Shown here: piece after piece, positions 37,346 to 48,684 of the stretch | Layout of the letters: every line of letters begins with the position of its first letter | Numbering within the stretch: the first letter of the stretch is position 1 | DNA from: Ophioderma brevispina | Taxonomy: Eukaryota; Echinodermata; Ophiuroidea; Amphilepidida; Ophiodermatidae | DNA: 64,000 nucleotides | NCBI GenBank assembly: GCA_023653785.1 | Contig: JAMKCH010012450.1 | Coordinates: 1-64,000 of the forward strand | Reading direction: 5' to 3' | Program-made: the position numbers and the translations under genes | Notes under the pieces: model-generated | The model's input: only the letters and a program-made list of their open reading frames with translations | Told to the model about the DNA's origin: nothing | Databases searched by the model: none

Positions 37346-38572
37346 ATACACGAATCCGACGGCGACTATGATCGCCCCTACGCCATGGGCGGCGCACTCA
37401 CCATCCGCCATGACTGGGGGGCATCTTTTGCATTTCTCGTTATACACCGCGTTTACGTTGTACGTGTTACCACAAAGAAGCGATAATTTTGATCAGTTCT
37501 GACGGCAAAAATCAACACTATTTCACTGTTATCCATTTGTATATCATCATGGGCGGCTCAGGAAAAAAATGTAAATTTCTTGGCTGCACAAATAGCGATA
37601 AAAAGTTACAAAAAATGGAAACGAACTGCGTGTGAAATTCACTCCCAATGACACATGAAGAATGTGAATGTCTGCAGCCGTACCAGATGCATCGGTTCCC
37701 AAATGGAAAAACCACCGAATCTGCAAAGCTTCTAATGAAGTGGAATGAACTTATTTTATTTTTATTATGTTTTCATATTAGTTTTTTTGGCTTTAAAATA
37801 CGATTGTTGTTTTCACAAAATTCCATTTTAAAACATGGTTAAATTTAGTTGCACATGTCACGTACACGTACATCACTAGGGGCCTACATGTACAGTAAAA
37901 ACCAAAACAATCATCGTATCCATTTCAGTCTAAATACCACATTGTAACTCGCCGGTCATTTTCACGTGTACTGATAGTCCAGGCGTAGCACATTCCATGC
38001 ACAAAGGAGACTAATTTTGTTCAGATCTCCGAAATCGATCACATGGGCACGGAAGCGTCCTTCTAAAACATCAACAACCCGCATCGGAAGATGTCACGTT
38101 TTTCAGCAAATACGATCGGCCTTTGGGAACTATTCAATTTTCACGTACACGGAATATATCAACATTCTGTTGTTACTTTATTTTTGTGTGGATGTTTGAA
38201 TTTTACGAAAAATGATTTTTCTCACGCGGCTGTTATTACCAATTTTTAACACGTATTCTAATCATAAGCGTTCATTTCTCAGTCATGCAAAGTGGGCGAG
38301 ATAGCGCCTTCAATTTTTACAACAACAGTAAGACACTTGCCCTGGAATTCCAGTTTAGGCCAGTCCCTGACATCATCCTTCCATAAATCCATGGAAATAA
38401 ACGGTGAAAATTGTTAAAAATTGCGAAAAAGGTAGGTTGTAAATTCGTTAAGCTCGTAAAAAGGCAATATGCGGCGTGTGTGTACTGTGTGTTTGGTGGT
38501 CAGGATGCCCCCCAGTAATGGCGGCGACGTAGAGGGTGTCCTTTCGAGGCTTCCCCGTCGGATTCGTGTATA
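37346..38572. mobile_element. Candidate TIR-bounded unit carrying a THAP-like fragment
   Basis: ATACACGAATCCGACGG at about 37349-37365 is mirrored by CCGTCGGATTCGTGTAT at about 38551-38568. A second shared block (ACTGGGGGGCAT at 37413-37424 versus ATGCCCCCCAGT at 38505-38516) lies at the same relative position. Between these lies the THAP-like fragment. P-type transposases carry an N-terminal THAP domain, so a degenerate P-like element is one possibility. An inverted gene-promoter duplication is another. Confidence 0.4.
37549..37842 (+). pseudogene. THAP-like zinc-finger fragment
   Basis: ATG at 37549 reads MGGSGKKCKFLGCTNSDKKL then MET and NC before a TGA. Further on, in another frame, YQMHRFPNG and KLLMKWNEL occur. 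CxxxC near the N-terminus followed by a hRFP motif and a KxW motif is the order of a THAP domain. The two parts join in frame if 37630-37677 (GT...CTGCAG, 48 bp) is removed as a tiny intron; otherwise a frameshift is required. The distal CxxH pair of THAP is not seen, so this is a fragment. Confidence 0.4.
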
Positions 38573-38954
38573 TATTGACTTCACAAAGTTCCCAAGTCTT
38601 AAAATAGACATTACCACAGCATCATGCATAATCATAACCTTGTACTAGCTGGCCAATTGGAATTCACATAAATTACATCGTCTGAATTGCATCACTTCCC
38701 ATATATAGTTTCATGGGGGAATTCCCAGATTTTGCAATATTTTGATCTCAAAGCATAAACAAGTTGACTCAGTTTCTAAGTTTACATCTTGGGGAAGTTC
38801 CCTTTTCCCTATTGTGCAATCTATCTAGCAGGTGCAACCTTGCACAAACACTCTAGGTGAATCCCTATTCTCTTTTTTATCATAAACAAAGTACTTTTCC
38901 CGTGAGAAGTCGTTTCTCAAATACAATTGAGAAATTAATATTTCGATCAAAATT

Positions 38955-39705
38955 TTGAGGGTAAAAAGGCAAATTCAGAACTGTGCGAGACATGCAAAGA
39001 AAAAGATCACATAGAGCACTTTTTCTTTAACTGTAAACAAGTGCAGTTAATATGGAAAGAGTTAACAAGAATTGTTAATAAATTATTAGGTTCCAAAATT
39101 GAAATAACAATATTCGATGTTCTATTTGGCTATTCTAAAGTGAATATCAAAAACAACAATTTGATAAATAAGGTTATAGCAATTGCAAAATGTGTGTGAG
39201 TAAATACAAGTATAGAAAACACCCTAATGTCATATTTTTGTTTAAACATGAACTTAAACTAAGGAATATAATATAGATCTCGGTCTTATTTTACAAGGTG
39301 TTCGGATAAAAATTTGAAAGAATTTATATTCCATGTACTCTAAATCTATTGGTACATGTTTACGGGAAAAATAATAAGACACTTTATGCTAACGAGTATC
39401 TGATTTTCCACTTTGTGTGTTTCAAATGGGAATTTGAATACGATTCAAGAGAAATAGTAGATAAAGATAACGTGTGGCTTGGTAGAATAACATGTTATAA
39501 TGTTCAATGAACTGAGAATATGTGAACTATTAACTATGTGACCATCTTATATAATGAAACATGACTGATAATTTAAATATGTTAAGGGCACAATGATGAT
39601 GAGTGACAACGAATTTTTTGTATACATTATATCCATACAATGTCATGTTATGTTAAATGATGTTAATATAATTGTAATTTAATGAATAAAGGCGCAAGCC
39701 GCTGA
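38955..39705 (+). pseudogene. 5'-truncated L1/Tx1-like LINE 3' end
   Basis: The frame from about 38970 reads ELCETCKEKDHIEHFFFNC (a CCHC zf-RVT knuckle), then IWKELTRIV, FDVLFGYSK and INKVIAIAKCV. After a two-base frame change near 39195 it continues with KYKYRKHPNVIFLFKHELKL. This is the C-terminal end of ORF2 in L1/Tx1-group non-LTR elements. The 3'UTR follows, with AATAAA at about 39684. The RT and endonuclease parts are absent. Confidence 0.75.
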
Positions 39706-40332
39706 AAGAGAGAAAAATGAGGGTAATATAACACTGGTAAACTGTTTTAAATCTGAAACTGCACTAGTTATATTATGAAACTGTTGTAATTTCATGATTG
39801 ACATGAAGGCGGTAGTTTTTCCTCACCTGAACTGGCATTGAGACAGAATTTACTTCGCGCTCATCAAATTCAACGCCTCGATTGCCTCGCCATCCGTACC
39901 GACTATAGAGCATCTAGTGCTGTCCATTTCAATGTACTCGCGCTTTTAGTGATTGTAACATTATATTGTCCTGTCTTCATATTGTAATCATTGGTTAGTT
40001 TAGCTTGTATATTGGTGTGATATCTGTTTATTTCCTCTGTGAGAGTTTTAAAATATTAAAGAAACCAATCCCAAAGGTTTGCCATTTCCTCTATAGTACC
40101 GGTAAAGATGCGATAACGGTACTGGAGTTAACCTATGATCATTTAAAAACATCCGAGAAAGCAACTGTTTGCATGGAATGCATAAGGAAAGAGCCACTGA
40201 AAGAAAGAAAATGGCAATCGACCTACAATTTTGGCATTGCTACTTTTGAAAAGCCAAGTTCTCAACCAAAGAGTTCTGCTCATTCTTTTAATCCACTATA
40301 TAAAGTGCATTCAGTTTAACATTACAACTTAC
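39706..40332. other. Region where the last SFXN exon might be expected; none recognised
   Basis: On the minus strand I find no match to the C-terminal sideroflexin region after the 40333 exon. A plus-strand open frame at 40005-40319 (104 codons, including a CMECIRKEPLKERKW peptide) is not recognised and overlaps the SFXN gene; it is left unassigned. Confidence 0.4.
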
Positions 40333-40399
40333 ACATTCCAGGAATAGTCATAGAAATTCTAGACACAACAACTTGTGAGATACCTTTAGTCGCCGCTCT
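40333..40399 (-). CDS. SFXN2: SFXN exon: GIxQVVxSRIxMxxPGM region
   Basis: Acceptor TTTTCAG, in phase with the previous exon. It encodes [17 protein letters not shown] and TIPGM, with a GTAAGT donor at 40332 (a GTGTAAG donor two bases earlier is the alternative). This is the penultimate conserved sideroflexin block. The following exon was not recognised to the left. Confidence 0.8.
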
Positions 40400-43300
40400 C
40401 TGAAAACAAGAAAATTGTCGGTGAAATAAAATAACCAAACAGGCCCGTCGTCCATGGAATTAGGTGGGGGGGGGTGCGGATTTGCCCGAAAGCGGACCTT
40501 TTGCGGACCAACAATCCAATTTTTTCAGCTCGCTGCGCTCGCAGGTTGACCAAAATTTCACACCGTCGCGTCTCAAAATTCTGAAGCCGGGGGAGGGGGG
40601 GGGGGTTGTGAGGGGGGGTGGTGGTTGGTGAGGCGTATGATATCATCCTAATCGTTAAAAAAGTTAAAAAGACATTACCTTGCCGTTGTAATGGAAAACA
40701 TCTCTTATTCCTTCCGTAATAACTCACCACAACAACTTAAAAAAAAATATGTTACGCAAGCCGCAAACTTTAACTGGCAAACGGACCTTCAACATGACAA
40801 AGCGGACCTCAAACATGGCAAAGCGGAACCTTTTTGCAGTTTTTTGGGGGGTGCGTCGCACCCCCCTCACCCCCCCCCCCCCCCCCCAACCGCTGGCCCC
40901 TGATAACAAATATTATAATAAGCACGCAATGACTAAGCAGTGTTTATTTACGCGTTTTTTTCGACACCGTCGTTTATATCTATCGGAATGAGTATTGTGG
41001 AAGTTCACGAGACATCAGGATATTTCCAGAAATAAGCGTCCCCCAATTTTTGTCGCACCCCGGTTTTTTGTGCATATTTGAAATGCTTACCAATGTATTA
41101 ATCACACACACCGGCTGAAGTGAATTAGCCGAAACGGCCGTCTTTATTATAAAATGAATGATTAGTAGACTCGTCACGACAGAAAGTCAAACCATAGTTT
41201 TCTATGTAGTGGACGATTGCGATAGCGGGCAATTTCAAAACAAGGTTTTGCGTTTTTGTCGTTTGTATTTGTTTGTCCAATAAACCTTCGCAAAACGTTC
41301 TCGGTAGGCGTTCTAAAAAAAAAAAAAAAACCAAAAAAAAAAAAAAAAAAAAAACACAAAAACCAACACAACAAAAAAAAACCAAAAAAAAAAAAAACAC
41401 AAAAAACACCGATCCAGTGAAATTTGAGAGATTTTAATCCTCAAAAATCCTCTCCTGCCTTTAAGCAGCCAACTGACCGAACCCAGCCATGATTTAAAAG
41501 TTGCAGTAACCCTATTGACAATCTTCTGTTTACAGATGAAAATCAATGACATACTACTCTTCTTCTCTGCATGACTAATTCTCCTTCTCTATGAGGTTCG
41601 ATCAAGGGGGGCATAATCTTCAACAATACTATAACTCATCGATCTCCACAAATGAGGTGTCAAAAGACGCGTAAATAAACATTCTGCATTCAATTAGTGA
41701 TCCCATAATGTATAATACGATATATTGTTGAACGTGAACCATTCATGTGTATTTGGGTCCATGGATACAAACCGCCATTTCACTTGTGAAATTGACAAGT
41801 TGACAAGAGACAAGTGAATTTAAATCCTTCGGATTTTGAGGCGAACACTCGAACCACTGCACTACAAACATAATCTCAAATCCTAGCCCTATAATGAAAT
41901 TTAATGGATGCTTACCTTTGACTTGCCTATTTCCCGCCCCTCGTCATCATAACACCTTAATTCCTTGATAAGTTTCTGCTGTCTCATCATTTGGATATTG
42001 CACAACCATATTGCCGCCGCAACGGCTACAAACGGCACGTAACGGGCCAGTATTTGTGTAATTTCTGCAAACAAATTATTAAAGTCAGCCCTACTCAACA
42101 AGATTCGCCCTTTATTTTGGATTAGCGTCTGCACTAGACAGTGTATGTATTCTTTTGCATCTGGATTCTTGCGCTAATATGACGTCCCAGGTATCTGAGC
42201 AGATAATCCTTTATTGAAATGACCACCTATAATAAAATAGGATAATCTTCAACCAACCCTCACCTTTTCATCTTCTTACAAATTGTCCTTGGTGAAGACC
42301 CACCCTTTGTCCTGGAAACTTAGTTCAAGATTCACCAAAGTTTTACATTTGTTTTCTCAATAATAACGCACGGAAATGTCGGGATAATGCAAAGATTAAG
42401 CCGATATTTCATTGCAAAATTTGAACCGCGTCTGAAAAATAAATTAGGTGAATATTGTTATGTTTGTTGGAGATTCAGAGTGAATCTTCACCTAACCTTT
42501 AGGGCTAGGGGAGCGGTCATTATTTACGCCGGGGGGAATGGAGGATTTCAAAATTTTTTTCGGCAAAAATTTTAGGTTTCACAACCAACAATTAGAGCGG
42601 AAGTTTGTGTGTAAAAAGTGTAAGTTAAAAACTTGATAAGGATGAGTTTACCAAATTGTAAAGTGCATTTAACCCCTATCTCGTTGATGAAAATTTTCAC
42701 GTTCCCCCCTCTCGTCTCTTACCTTTTTTTTCGGGTTCCCCCCTCAAATCCTCCATCCCCCCTGGCGTAAATAATGACCCCTCCCTAGGTACAAGATTCA
42801 ATTTGACGCCAGCATTAGCTTACCTTGGCTAACGAGTTCAAGCTAAGGGCGGTGAAGAGTGCACTACCTGTAGCCGTAACATAAGCCAAGCCCATTTGCC
42901 TAAATAATTACGAAATAAAATAAGAATTTGCCTCACAAAAGTATAGTAATTTAACGAAAGTTGTTATAATAACACTTGGTACTCCACATATATAACGGCA
43001 AAATGTAATTATCTTCCAACAAACGTTTATATGAAATGCCTAAGCTTTCAATATCTAGGGCGTGTCATCTTCAGAGCAACTAATTAGACAAGATGCTACA
43101 CCTCATCCACACTAAGGGAGAGCAAACAATAGATCCATAATTAGTCATACCTGGTCGGTGAGGAAGCATCCTAAGGGGCATTTCGTGTTTTTCGTATCTT
43201 ACCCTCATATATTTTGTCCTGATTGAACACAGCACGGGAGTAATCCGAAATTTCCAACACGCTACAAATAACAGACAACTATAATTCCCCATCCAACTTC

Positions 43301-45345
43301 AGCCTAAATGATCTAACATAGAAGGAGTTACACTCGACGGTGTTCACCGGTCCTTTGCTTTAACCATAAGGAATAGGATCAATAAGCTAGCACGATTTTA
43401 GAAATGAACGCCAAATGGACTAAGAGGAAGCTTTCGGCAGCTTTAATACATCAAATTCAAATAGGGCACATGTGGTACATATCAAATTCAATTTTGCTAT
43501 GGGCCCTATTCAAGCCCCGCTGCGGCCAATGTGTTGTGCCCCTTGGGAGGCACTTTTACTCACTTGCTTCATTCGCACCCCATCGATATCGGAGTAGCTG
43601 TTATGGGGAATATTACAATCTAGTGCTGATAGGATTGTCCTGACCCATCTGACACACTTATGAATTCGGAAACCCTTCAGGGAATAAAGCACTGTTTATC
43701 CGTTAGAGTTTCTCGAATTCAAGTGTGCAAATGGGTCAGGTTACGGAAACTCCCCAGAAAATGACCCTCCTCAGGTATTGGATATGCACTTCTCAAGGGA
43801 AATATTAAAATTTACTCTTAACCAAACAAGGTTTTTTCAATTGTGTAACTTCTTTATGTTGATTATCTTTATTATTGAACTTGAAGGCAAGATTGGTCAG
43901 ATGGGTCAGGTACCTCCCCAGAAAATGGCACTCCTCAGACATTCGATATGCACATCTCTAGGGAAATATTAAAATTTACTCTTAACCAAACAAGGTTTTT
44001 TCAATTGTGTAACTTCTTTATGTTGATTATCTTTATTATTGAACTTCATCCGATGATCTAGAAAAACATGCTTCATCCAACAAAGGATTTCCAAAATCGA
44101 CCAAAATATTTCCATTCCGTAGACTTACCTTGTTGTTATGGGTGATGCTGCGTTCCTGTTTGTGTAATTTACCAGTGCGTTGAATGACTGGTTAGCCCAC
44201 TGCCAAAATACAACTGCTGGGGCAGTCCTGTTGAAGAACGGGGGAGAAGTTTAGCATGGCCATCATAATAATATCCAGAACCCTTAAACACGATCAACAC
44301 AAACGGCATTTGATTTAAAAATAACAATGATAATGGAAGCCATGCTTTTTCAATCTTATTACCTGTAAAATTGTAGCATTGCACCTGTTAGAATCATACC
44401 ACCTGGGACTTGGAATGACATTCGACCAATGACATTTTGTTTCTCTCCCGAGTCAGGGTGATATGCAGACATTGTAAGTTTCTGGGCACGCCACAACTTC
44501 TCCTCACTTATTCCTGGTGGTTGAAATCCTTTTCTAAACCAATTAAAAGAGCACAAATAAACCAAACAAAATACTAACGTTTCGCAAAGATATGATTATA
44601 TAACTGAATATTGCATTTATTCCCAAAACTCTAAATTTCAGGGATATATCCCTTACATCCCTGGAGCGAAATGACCAGGGGTCCTTTTCGCGAAACTCGG
44701 TCGTAAACCTACCTCACGCGTATGTCCTACATAATAGACCTTTTCATGCTGCTTGCACAGTGCTATGGATAAATTGTCCATTCAAGGATTACATACGATA
44801 CACGTAAGTTTACGACCGAGTTTCGCGAACGGACCCCAGCAACCTGACTAACACCGCAAAAAGGGAGGTATCGGTATTTGTGTTGTAAACACAAGACATG
44901 GGTCTGCCTCGTGATTTTTGAATTTAAGGAATTTTTAGGAATTTAAGAGTTGAAGTCAATCCTTTCAGATTGTAGATAGGGACCAATCAAATTAGACTTA
45001 AAATAAATTCTATTTGCCTTAGATTCATAAATCATATTAATTCTATTAATTGACTGATTGGTATTCATAGTCATCACATACAAAAAGGGTGCATTATCAA
45101 ACACTTTAGTTGTTTTATTGCTAATCAAAACAAAAGAGAGAAACAAATTACTTGTAACAAGTGACCAAATCCTTGCTTCTTGTAACTGCTTATCACCACA
45201 CAGACAGAGCCTGGCATCAGTAATATTCAGAAAATGTCTGAATCTGCCACTGAAGGTAGATTGATCCCATCGTGGTTTATCCAGATCAAGGCGCGAATTA
45301 CCGGGGGATGACTTATCTCGAGTTGCCGTGTCCATCATACGCCAC
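40333..45345 (-). CDS. SFXN2: Sideroflexin, SFXN2-like (multi-exon, C-terminal exon not found)
   Basis: Minus-strand exons in order are 45345-45152, 44533-44363, 44227-44129, 42899-42824, 42064-41916 and 40399-40333. The protein reads [144 protein letters not shown] and [17 protein letters not shown]. Family members are inner mitochondrial membrane carriers; SFXN1/3 import serine, and SFXN2 is linked to iron and heme metabolism. [10 protein letters not shown], the MMRQQ-LI motif and the RAA-KGI segment fit SFXN2 better than SFXN1. One-base deletions are inferred near 45172 and at the 42064 junction. The final exon (usual LFPQ and NKGL motifs) is not seen. Confidence 0.85.
40440..40910. repeat. 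Interspersed repeats with GCGGACC motifs and G/C runs in SFXN intron
   Basis: GTGCGGATTTGCCCGAAAGC, GCGGACCTTTTGCGGACC and G runs occur on the left side; a related segment with repeated AAAGCGGACC and a C run lies at 40775-40890. CTCGCTGCGCTCGC is a near-palindrome. Dispersed repeats, not coding. Confidence 0.5.
41316..41406. repeat. A-rich low-complexity tract
   Basis: Runs of 10-23 A residues separated by CC or CAC. Minus-strand open frames through it read poly-Phe and are spurious. Confidence 0.9.
41916..42064 (-). CDS. SFXN2: SFXN exon: VPFxAVAAA...MMRQ region
   Basis: It lies between acceptor TTTGCAG and donor AAAG|GTAAGC. It encodes [17 protein letters not shown], then [15 protein letters not shown] and [11 protein letters not shown]. 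The family usually has NCxNIPxMRQ after VAAA; here IWLC replaces it and Pro becomes Gln, either divergence or consensus error. A lost A at the exon start (AAAATT to AAATT) would restore the upstream frame. Confidence 0.85.
42824..42899 (-). CDS. SFXN2: SFXN exon: second membrane helix
   Basis: 76 bp with acceptor TTATTTAG and donor AAG|GTAAGC. After completing the split Arg codon it reads [20 protein letters not shown] and NSLAK, matching the family's LGxAYVxAT...ALGLNxLTK segment. It is too short to stand out as an open frame. It ends in phase 0 whereas the next exon is read in phase 1, so one base is missing at or near the junction. Confidence 0.8.
43461..43640 (+). mobile_element. SINE (family 2), decayed copy in SFXN intron
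   Basis: AGGGCACATGTGGTAC, a box-B-like ATTCAAGCCCCG, GTGTTGTGCCCCTTGGGAGG and CACTTTTACTCACTTG align with the 60771 copy in the same order. The 3' part is degraded. Confidence 0.55.
43731..44046 (+). repeat. Tandem duplication, ~150-bp unit
   Basis: Copies 43731-43882 and 43901-44046 both begin ATGGGTCAGG, contain CTCCCCAGAAAATG and a shared stretch around ATTAAAATTTACTCTTAACC, and end TTATTATTGAACTT. The last ~110 bp of the two copies are almost identical. It lies in the SFXN intron between the 44129 and 42899 exons. Confidence 0.85.
44129..44227 (-). CDS. SFXN2: SFXN exon: [19 protein letters not shown] region
   Basis: 99 bp between a CAACAG acceptor and an AAG|GTAAGT donor. It encodes [20 protein letters not shown] and [12 protein letters not shown]. 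Entry phase matches the upstream exon (Arg codon split AG|G). Confidence 0.9.
44363..44533 (-). CDS. SFXN2: SFXN exon: [17 protein letters not shown] region
   Basis: Acceptor TTTAG before AAAAGGATTTC and donor AG|GTAATA at 44362. It encodes [19 protein letters not shown], then [21 protein letters not shown] and [12 protein letters not shown]. This is the most conserved block of the family and includes the first membrane segment. It has no frame break. Confidence 0.9.
44678..44837. mobile_element. 160-bp MITE in SFXN intron
   Basis: The left end GGGGTCCTTTTCGCGAAACT and right end AGTTTCGCGAACGGACCCC are inverted, and the pairing continues through CGGTCGTAAAC. No coding. Confidence 0.75.
45152..45345 (-). 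CDS. SFXN2: SFXN exon with start codon
   Basis: ATG at 45338 (or 45335) begins [30 protein letters not shown] and [10 protein letters not shown] are the sideroflexin N-terminal hallmark. An AATAG acceptor at 45346-45347 implies an upstream non-coding exon. The frame reads QLQEAR then diverges; one added base near 45172 gives DLVTCYK running to a GTAATT donor at 45151, in phase with the next exon. The two-base overhang plus the next exon's A makes a Lys codon. Confidence 0.8.
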
Positions 45346-46670
45346 CTATTGTAAAGCAAGATGATAATAAAATAATAATAATTATAATAATGATGACAAT
45401 GTTCTAACGCTAATAGTAATACTATGGACTATTAAATAACAAATATTATGTGCTTAGTTTTCGATTCCAACTTGTACCAAAGAGGTAAGGTTTTTCACTC
45501 AACTAAAATCATTCAGCATATTTATCCTACCAAAGTTTTGCTGTCTTAGGTAGACAACGAAGGACAATAACTTGTGCACTTCGTGCAATGTTATAGAACA
45601 TACTCAACACCTCTTCTTTGATCTTTGAGTGTGTTAAAATAAAGTCATTATGATTAATTTCTATTAGTAATCTGATATGTATGGCGATCTTGCATATGTC
45701 TATTGTTTGTCTCTGAAAATCGGTTTCATATTTAGCTTTTCAACAAGGCTTCACTTTATTTTAGTTTGCTATAGTCTCTCTCTCTATAGACTGCAGTGCT
45801 CCAAGCGGCTCTCTATGGGCTCTGCTCGGCCTCGCCTCGGGCCTCGCCCTGGACACGTGCCTTTGCCGATCCCATCGCGGTTGACGGACAAAACTTTGAG
45901 CCGTCTTAATTGGACAAAGATCTCTCTATAATACGAGAATTGTCTCGGATAGGCGAGGTTTTATTTATTGTTATGATATCATATATAGATTTTGCCATTA
46001 ACTCGTTGTAAGAATTTTTCATTCGAGGAGAGGAGTCGGTCGAACGGATTCTCGTTGTGCCTTTCTTCAATAATTTTGGGAATAATTCCAAAATTGAACA
46101 TCAACGTGACAGGCTTTAATTTGAAAATAAGGTATACTGTTCGAGGTATACGATGTTCTAAAGCAACGTTAGAGCCTTTCCAAAAGAATCTTTAGGTAAG
46201 CAAGTTGTAAAATAACGATAAATAACATCGTTTCTCTGGATATTTTAAAAGTTAAATCACAGCCAAGTTCACTAACTTGTGGTGAGATATGTTTAGACAG
46301 TTATATGTATTCCTTAGCAACAATCGGGTCATTCGACATTCTTGCTCTGTTTGATTTATCTTTTATTTTCAGCGTATTCAAGATAAACTTTATTGAATCA
46401 CGCTCACGTCAGTTCGTTTGCTTTCATTTTGTTATTTACGATCACACTGATAATTTCAAATTTCAGTCACCCAGATATAACCGGTTTTTCTTGTTTACTC
46501 TATGATAGATATTTTTCACAAGAGCATATTGAAATCAGTCCACGTCATTGATCGAGAAGATTCCATTCTATAATGATTTTAAAACGATTCTTCACATATG
46601 TACGGCAGACGGTATCTTAGCCAATGGTATTCGCAAATTTCATATCCATAATCAGAACAGATACCCAGGT
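45346..46670. other. SFXN upstream region
   Basis: The SFXN promoter and 5' non-coding exon should lie here or further right, on the minus strand. A short ATAATAATA tract is at 45362-45395. No core promoter element is clear enough to annotate. Confidence 0.4.
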
Positions 46671-46675
46671 AGTGG

Positions 46676-47612
46676 GGGACTGTAGTGTACAGCTCTAACG
46701 TGAGTATGCAAATCTGGATAAAACTGTGAATTTGGTACACAAGTAGTTTATACATTGATAATCCAAAAAAAATTGATGGAAGCTCTTGCCACACCCCATT
46801 CATGGCCCCCAGCATGGATCAATGTTAAACAGGGGTAAAAAATTTAAAATGTTCCGAGTATATTGAAAAGTACCCATTATGTGTGCCTGGTTACAAAGAT
46901 TCCAAAAAGGTATAGTTTATACTACCTAGGCTTATAGTTTTGGATTTTGGGGTAAAAATGGGAAAAAGTCAATGTGGTTTTGTACAGTGGAGTCAAAAAA
47001 TGTAAGGTGCTCCAATTTTTGTACAACGTGTTCAAGTTGTTGGTCAGCCTCAATTAGATGAAATATAGGATAGTTTTGACTGATCTTACGTGTTTGGTTA
47101 TTAACCAAATGGCGAATAAAGTAAGAGCTATTGGCAGTATGGATTCTATTGACCTGTGACCTATTTTGTGGATAAGGTGAAAAATAAGCATAAAGATAAG
47201 GCAATCAACTATTCCTTAGTTCAGTCCTTTAAGGTAGGGAAACAATTTGCACTACATTACTACATGAATTAGGGCAATTTTAACCTTTTGACCCAGTACA
47301 CACCAAAAATGACTGTTTCACTTATTTTTTACAGTTTTTTACCCCACAACTACGAAACTATAACCCATAAGATAAGGTAAACCATACCTTTTTGGAACCC
47401 TTGTAACAAGACCAAACAAACATGGTGTACTTTACACAAATCGAACATTTTAAAATTTTGAACAATTTTGCACCACATATTACTTAAGCTGGTGTCCATT
47501 AAGGGGGTTGGAAAGGGCTTCCATCAATTTTAGGATTATCAATGCGAAGTATGTGTGCAATATCACAATTATTGGAAGCGCACACCCTTCACTACAGTCA
47601 AATGCACTACAC
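46676..47612. mobile_element. ~940-bp fold-back element
   Basis: Mirror pairs include TGATAATCC with AATTGATGGAAGC (46756-46785) versus GCTTCCATCAATT with GGATTATCA (47518-47543), AAAATGTTCCGA (46847) versus TCGAACATTTTA (47442), CCAAAAAGGTATAGTTT (46902) versus ACCATACCTTTTTGG (47380), and TATAGTTT versus AAACTATA (47355). No coding. Confidence 0.7.
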
Positions 47613-47767
47613 TGTTCTTCCGTCAACTTGATTAGGATTTGATTATGTCAATATCAACAGTATTCGCCTTGGCCAGTAGGGTTTCTATCACAATAAAATG
47701 TTTTATTGATTTTTAAACCAGCCGTGCCTTAGGCACAGCTCGTTCTTGTATCTGAGCTGTTTCTTCT

Positions 47768-47880
47768 TCTTTGCAGCACAAGCTTCAAAATGCTACCAGT
47801 GCCAAACGCTGGTCAAATTTTATCCAAATTCAAGCCAGAGACCACAAAATCCAAGCCTCATATGGTGTACACAGATTTGG
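47768..47880 (+). CDS. Possible isolated exon of an unrecognised gene
   Basis: A strong acceptor (TTTCTTCTTCTTTGCAG) is followed by a frame MLPVPNAGQILSKFKPETTK then SKPHMVYTDLGS, ending at an AG|GTAGTT donor-like site. The peptide is not low-complexity, but no family is recognised and no partner exon was found. A second HxVYTD-like piece (MVYTDS) follows near 47970. It may be chance or a captured exon. Confidence 0.25.
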
Positions 47881-48464
47881 GTTCCAGGTAGTTGAGAGAA
47901 TATCATTTTGGTGCAAAACGAGGAAAAATCCTTCTCCCGCAATCAGAGCATACACACCCGAATCATGTTATATGGTGTACACAGATAGTGTTTCAGGTCA
48001 CTGGGCAGAGATAGGGGCATTTGTGAAAAAATAGGTACGGGGGGTTCGCTTTTGTGCTCGTATGAAGACCCTGTCTTACACCAGTATGAAGCCCTAACTG
48101 GGTTGAATAGATTTCTTGACTACCAATGCCTTGCATTTACTTCGAAGAAAAGATTACATCAACTTACAATGTACAACCGATAAAGTAGATGTTAGGATTG
48201 TTTTTAAAGTGTAGGTTTCAATTAATTGCGGCTCCACTTCATCTATAATATAGTCCTGTACATTTTGCAGAGGGTTAAAATTTTAATCCCATCGTTCCCT
48301 TTTCAATTCCCCTGGATGTTTGAATCGCATTAAGCGATCATTGCCGAGTCACATGAAACGTGAAAATAGATAGGTGTTCTCTCCGGTAAACGGATACAAT
48401 GTCTCGGAGATGGTTTCAAAGATGGTTTTGTATGGCGGTTTATATTGATTCTTTAGTCAAGAAA

Positions 48465-48476
48465 AAAAAAAAAAAC

Positions 48477-48506
<30 letters not shown>
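48465..48506. repeat. Poly-A tract
   Basis: About 40 A residues with a single C interruption. It could be a retroposon tail, but no element is recognised next to it. Confidence 0.85.
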
Positions 48507-48508
<2 letters not shown>

Positions 48509-48684
48509 CAAACTTAAAGGGATACTCAGGGCATTTTGTAACGTGATGTGCTTAGTGTATTAACTGAAACAAAGCTTAAAATTGAGGCAAGAGAAAAACT
48601 GACATGGGTCTTATAAATGGCTGGGGCGATAAATGATTTTCCCATTTAATATGGTCCAGGAACTTTAGGTCTGTGTAGCCAGAA

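Noticed and set aside
40005..40319. 104-codon plus-strand frame with a CMEC motif
   Set aside because: No family recognised; it overlaps the SFXN locus on the other strand, and two cysteines alone do not define a zinc finger.
41125..41552. Hydrophobic Phe-rich minus-strand frames suggesting membrane proteins
   Set aside because: They are translations of the A-rich low-complexity tract in an SFXN intron.
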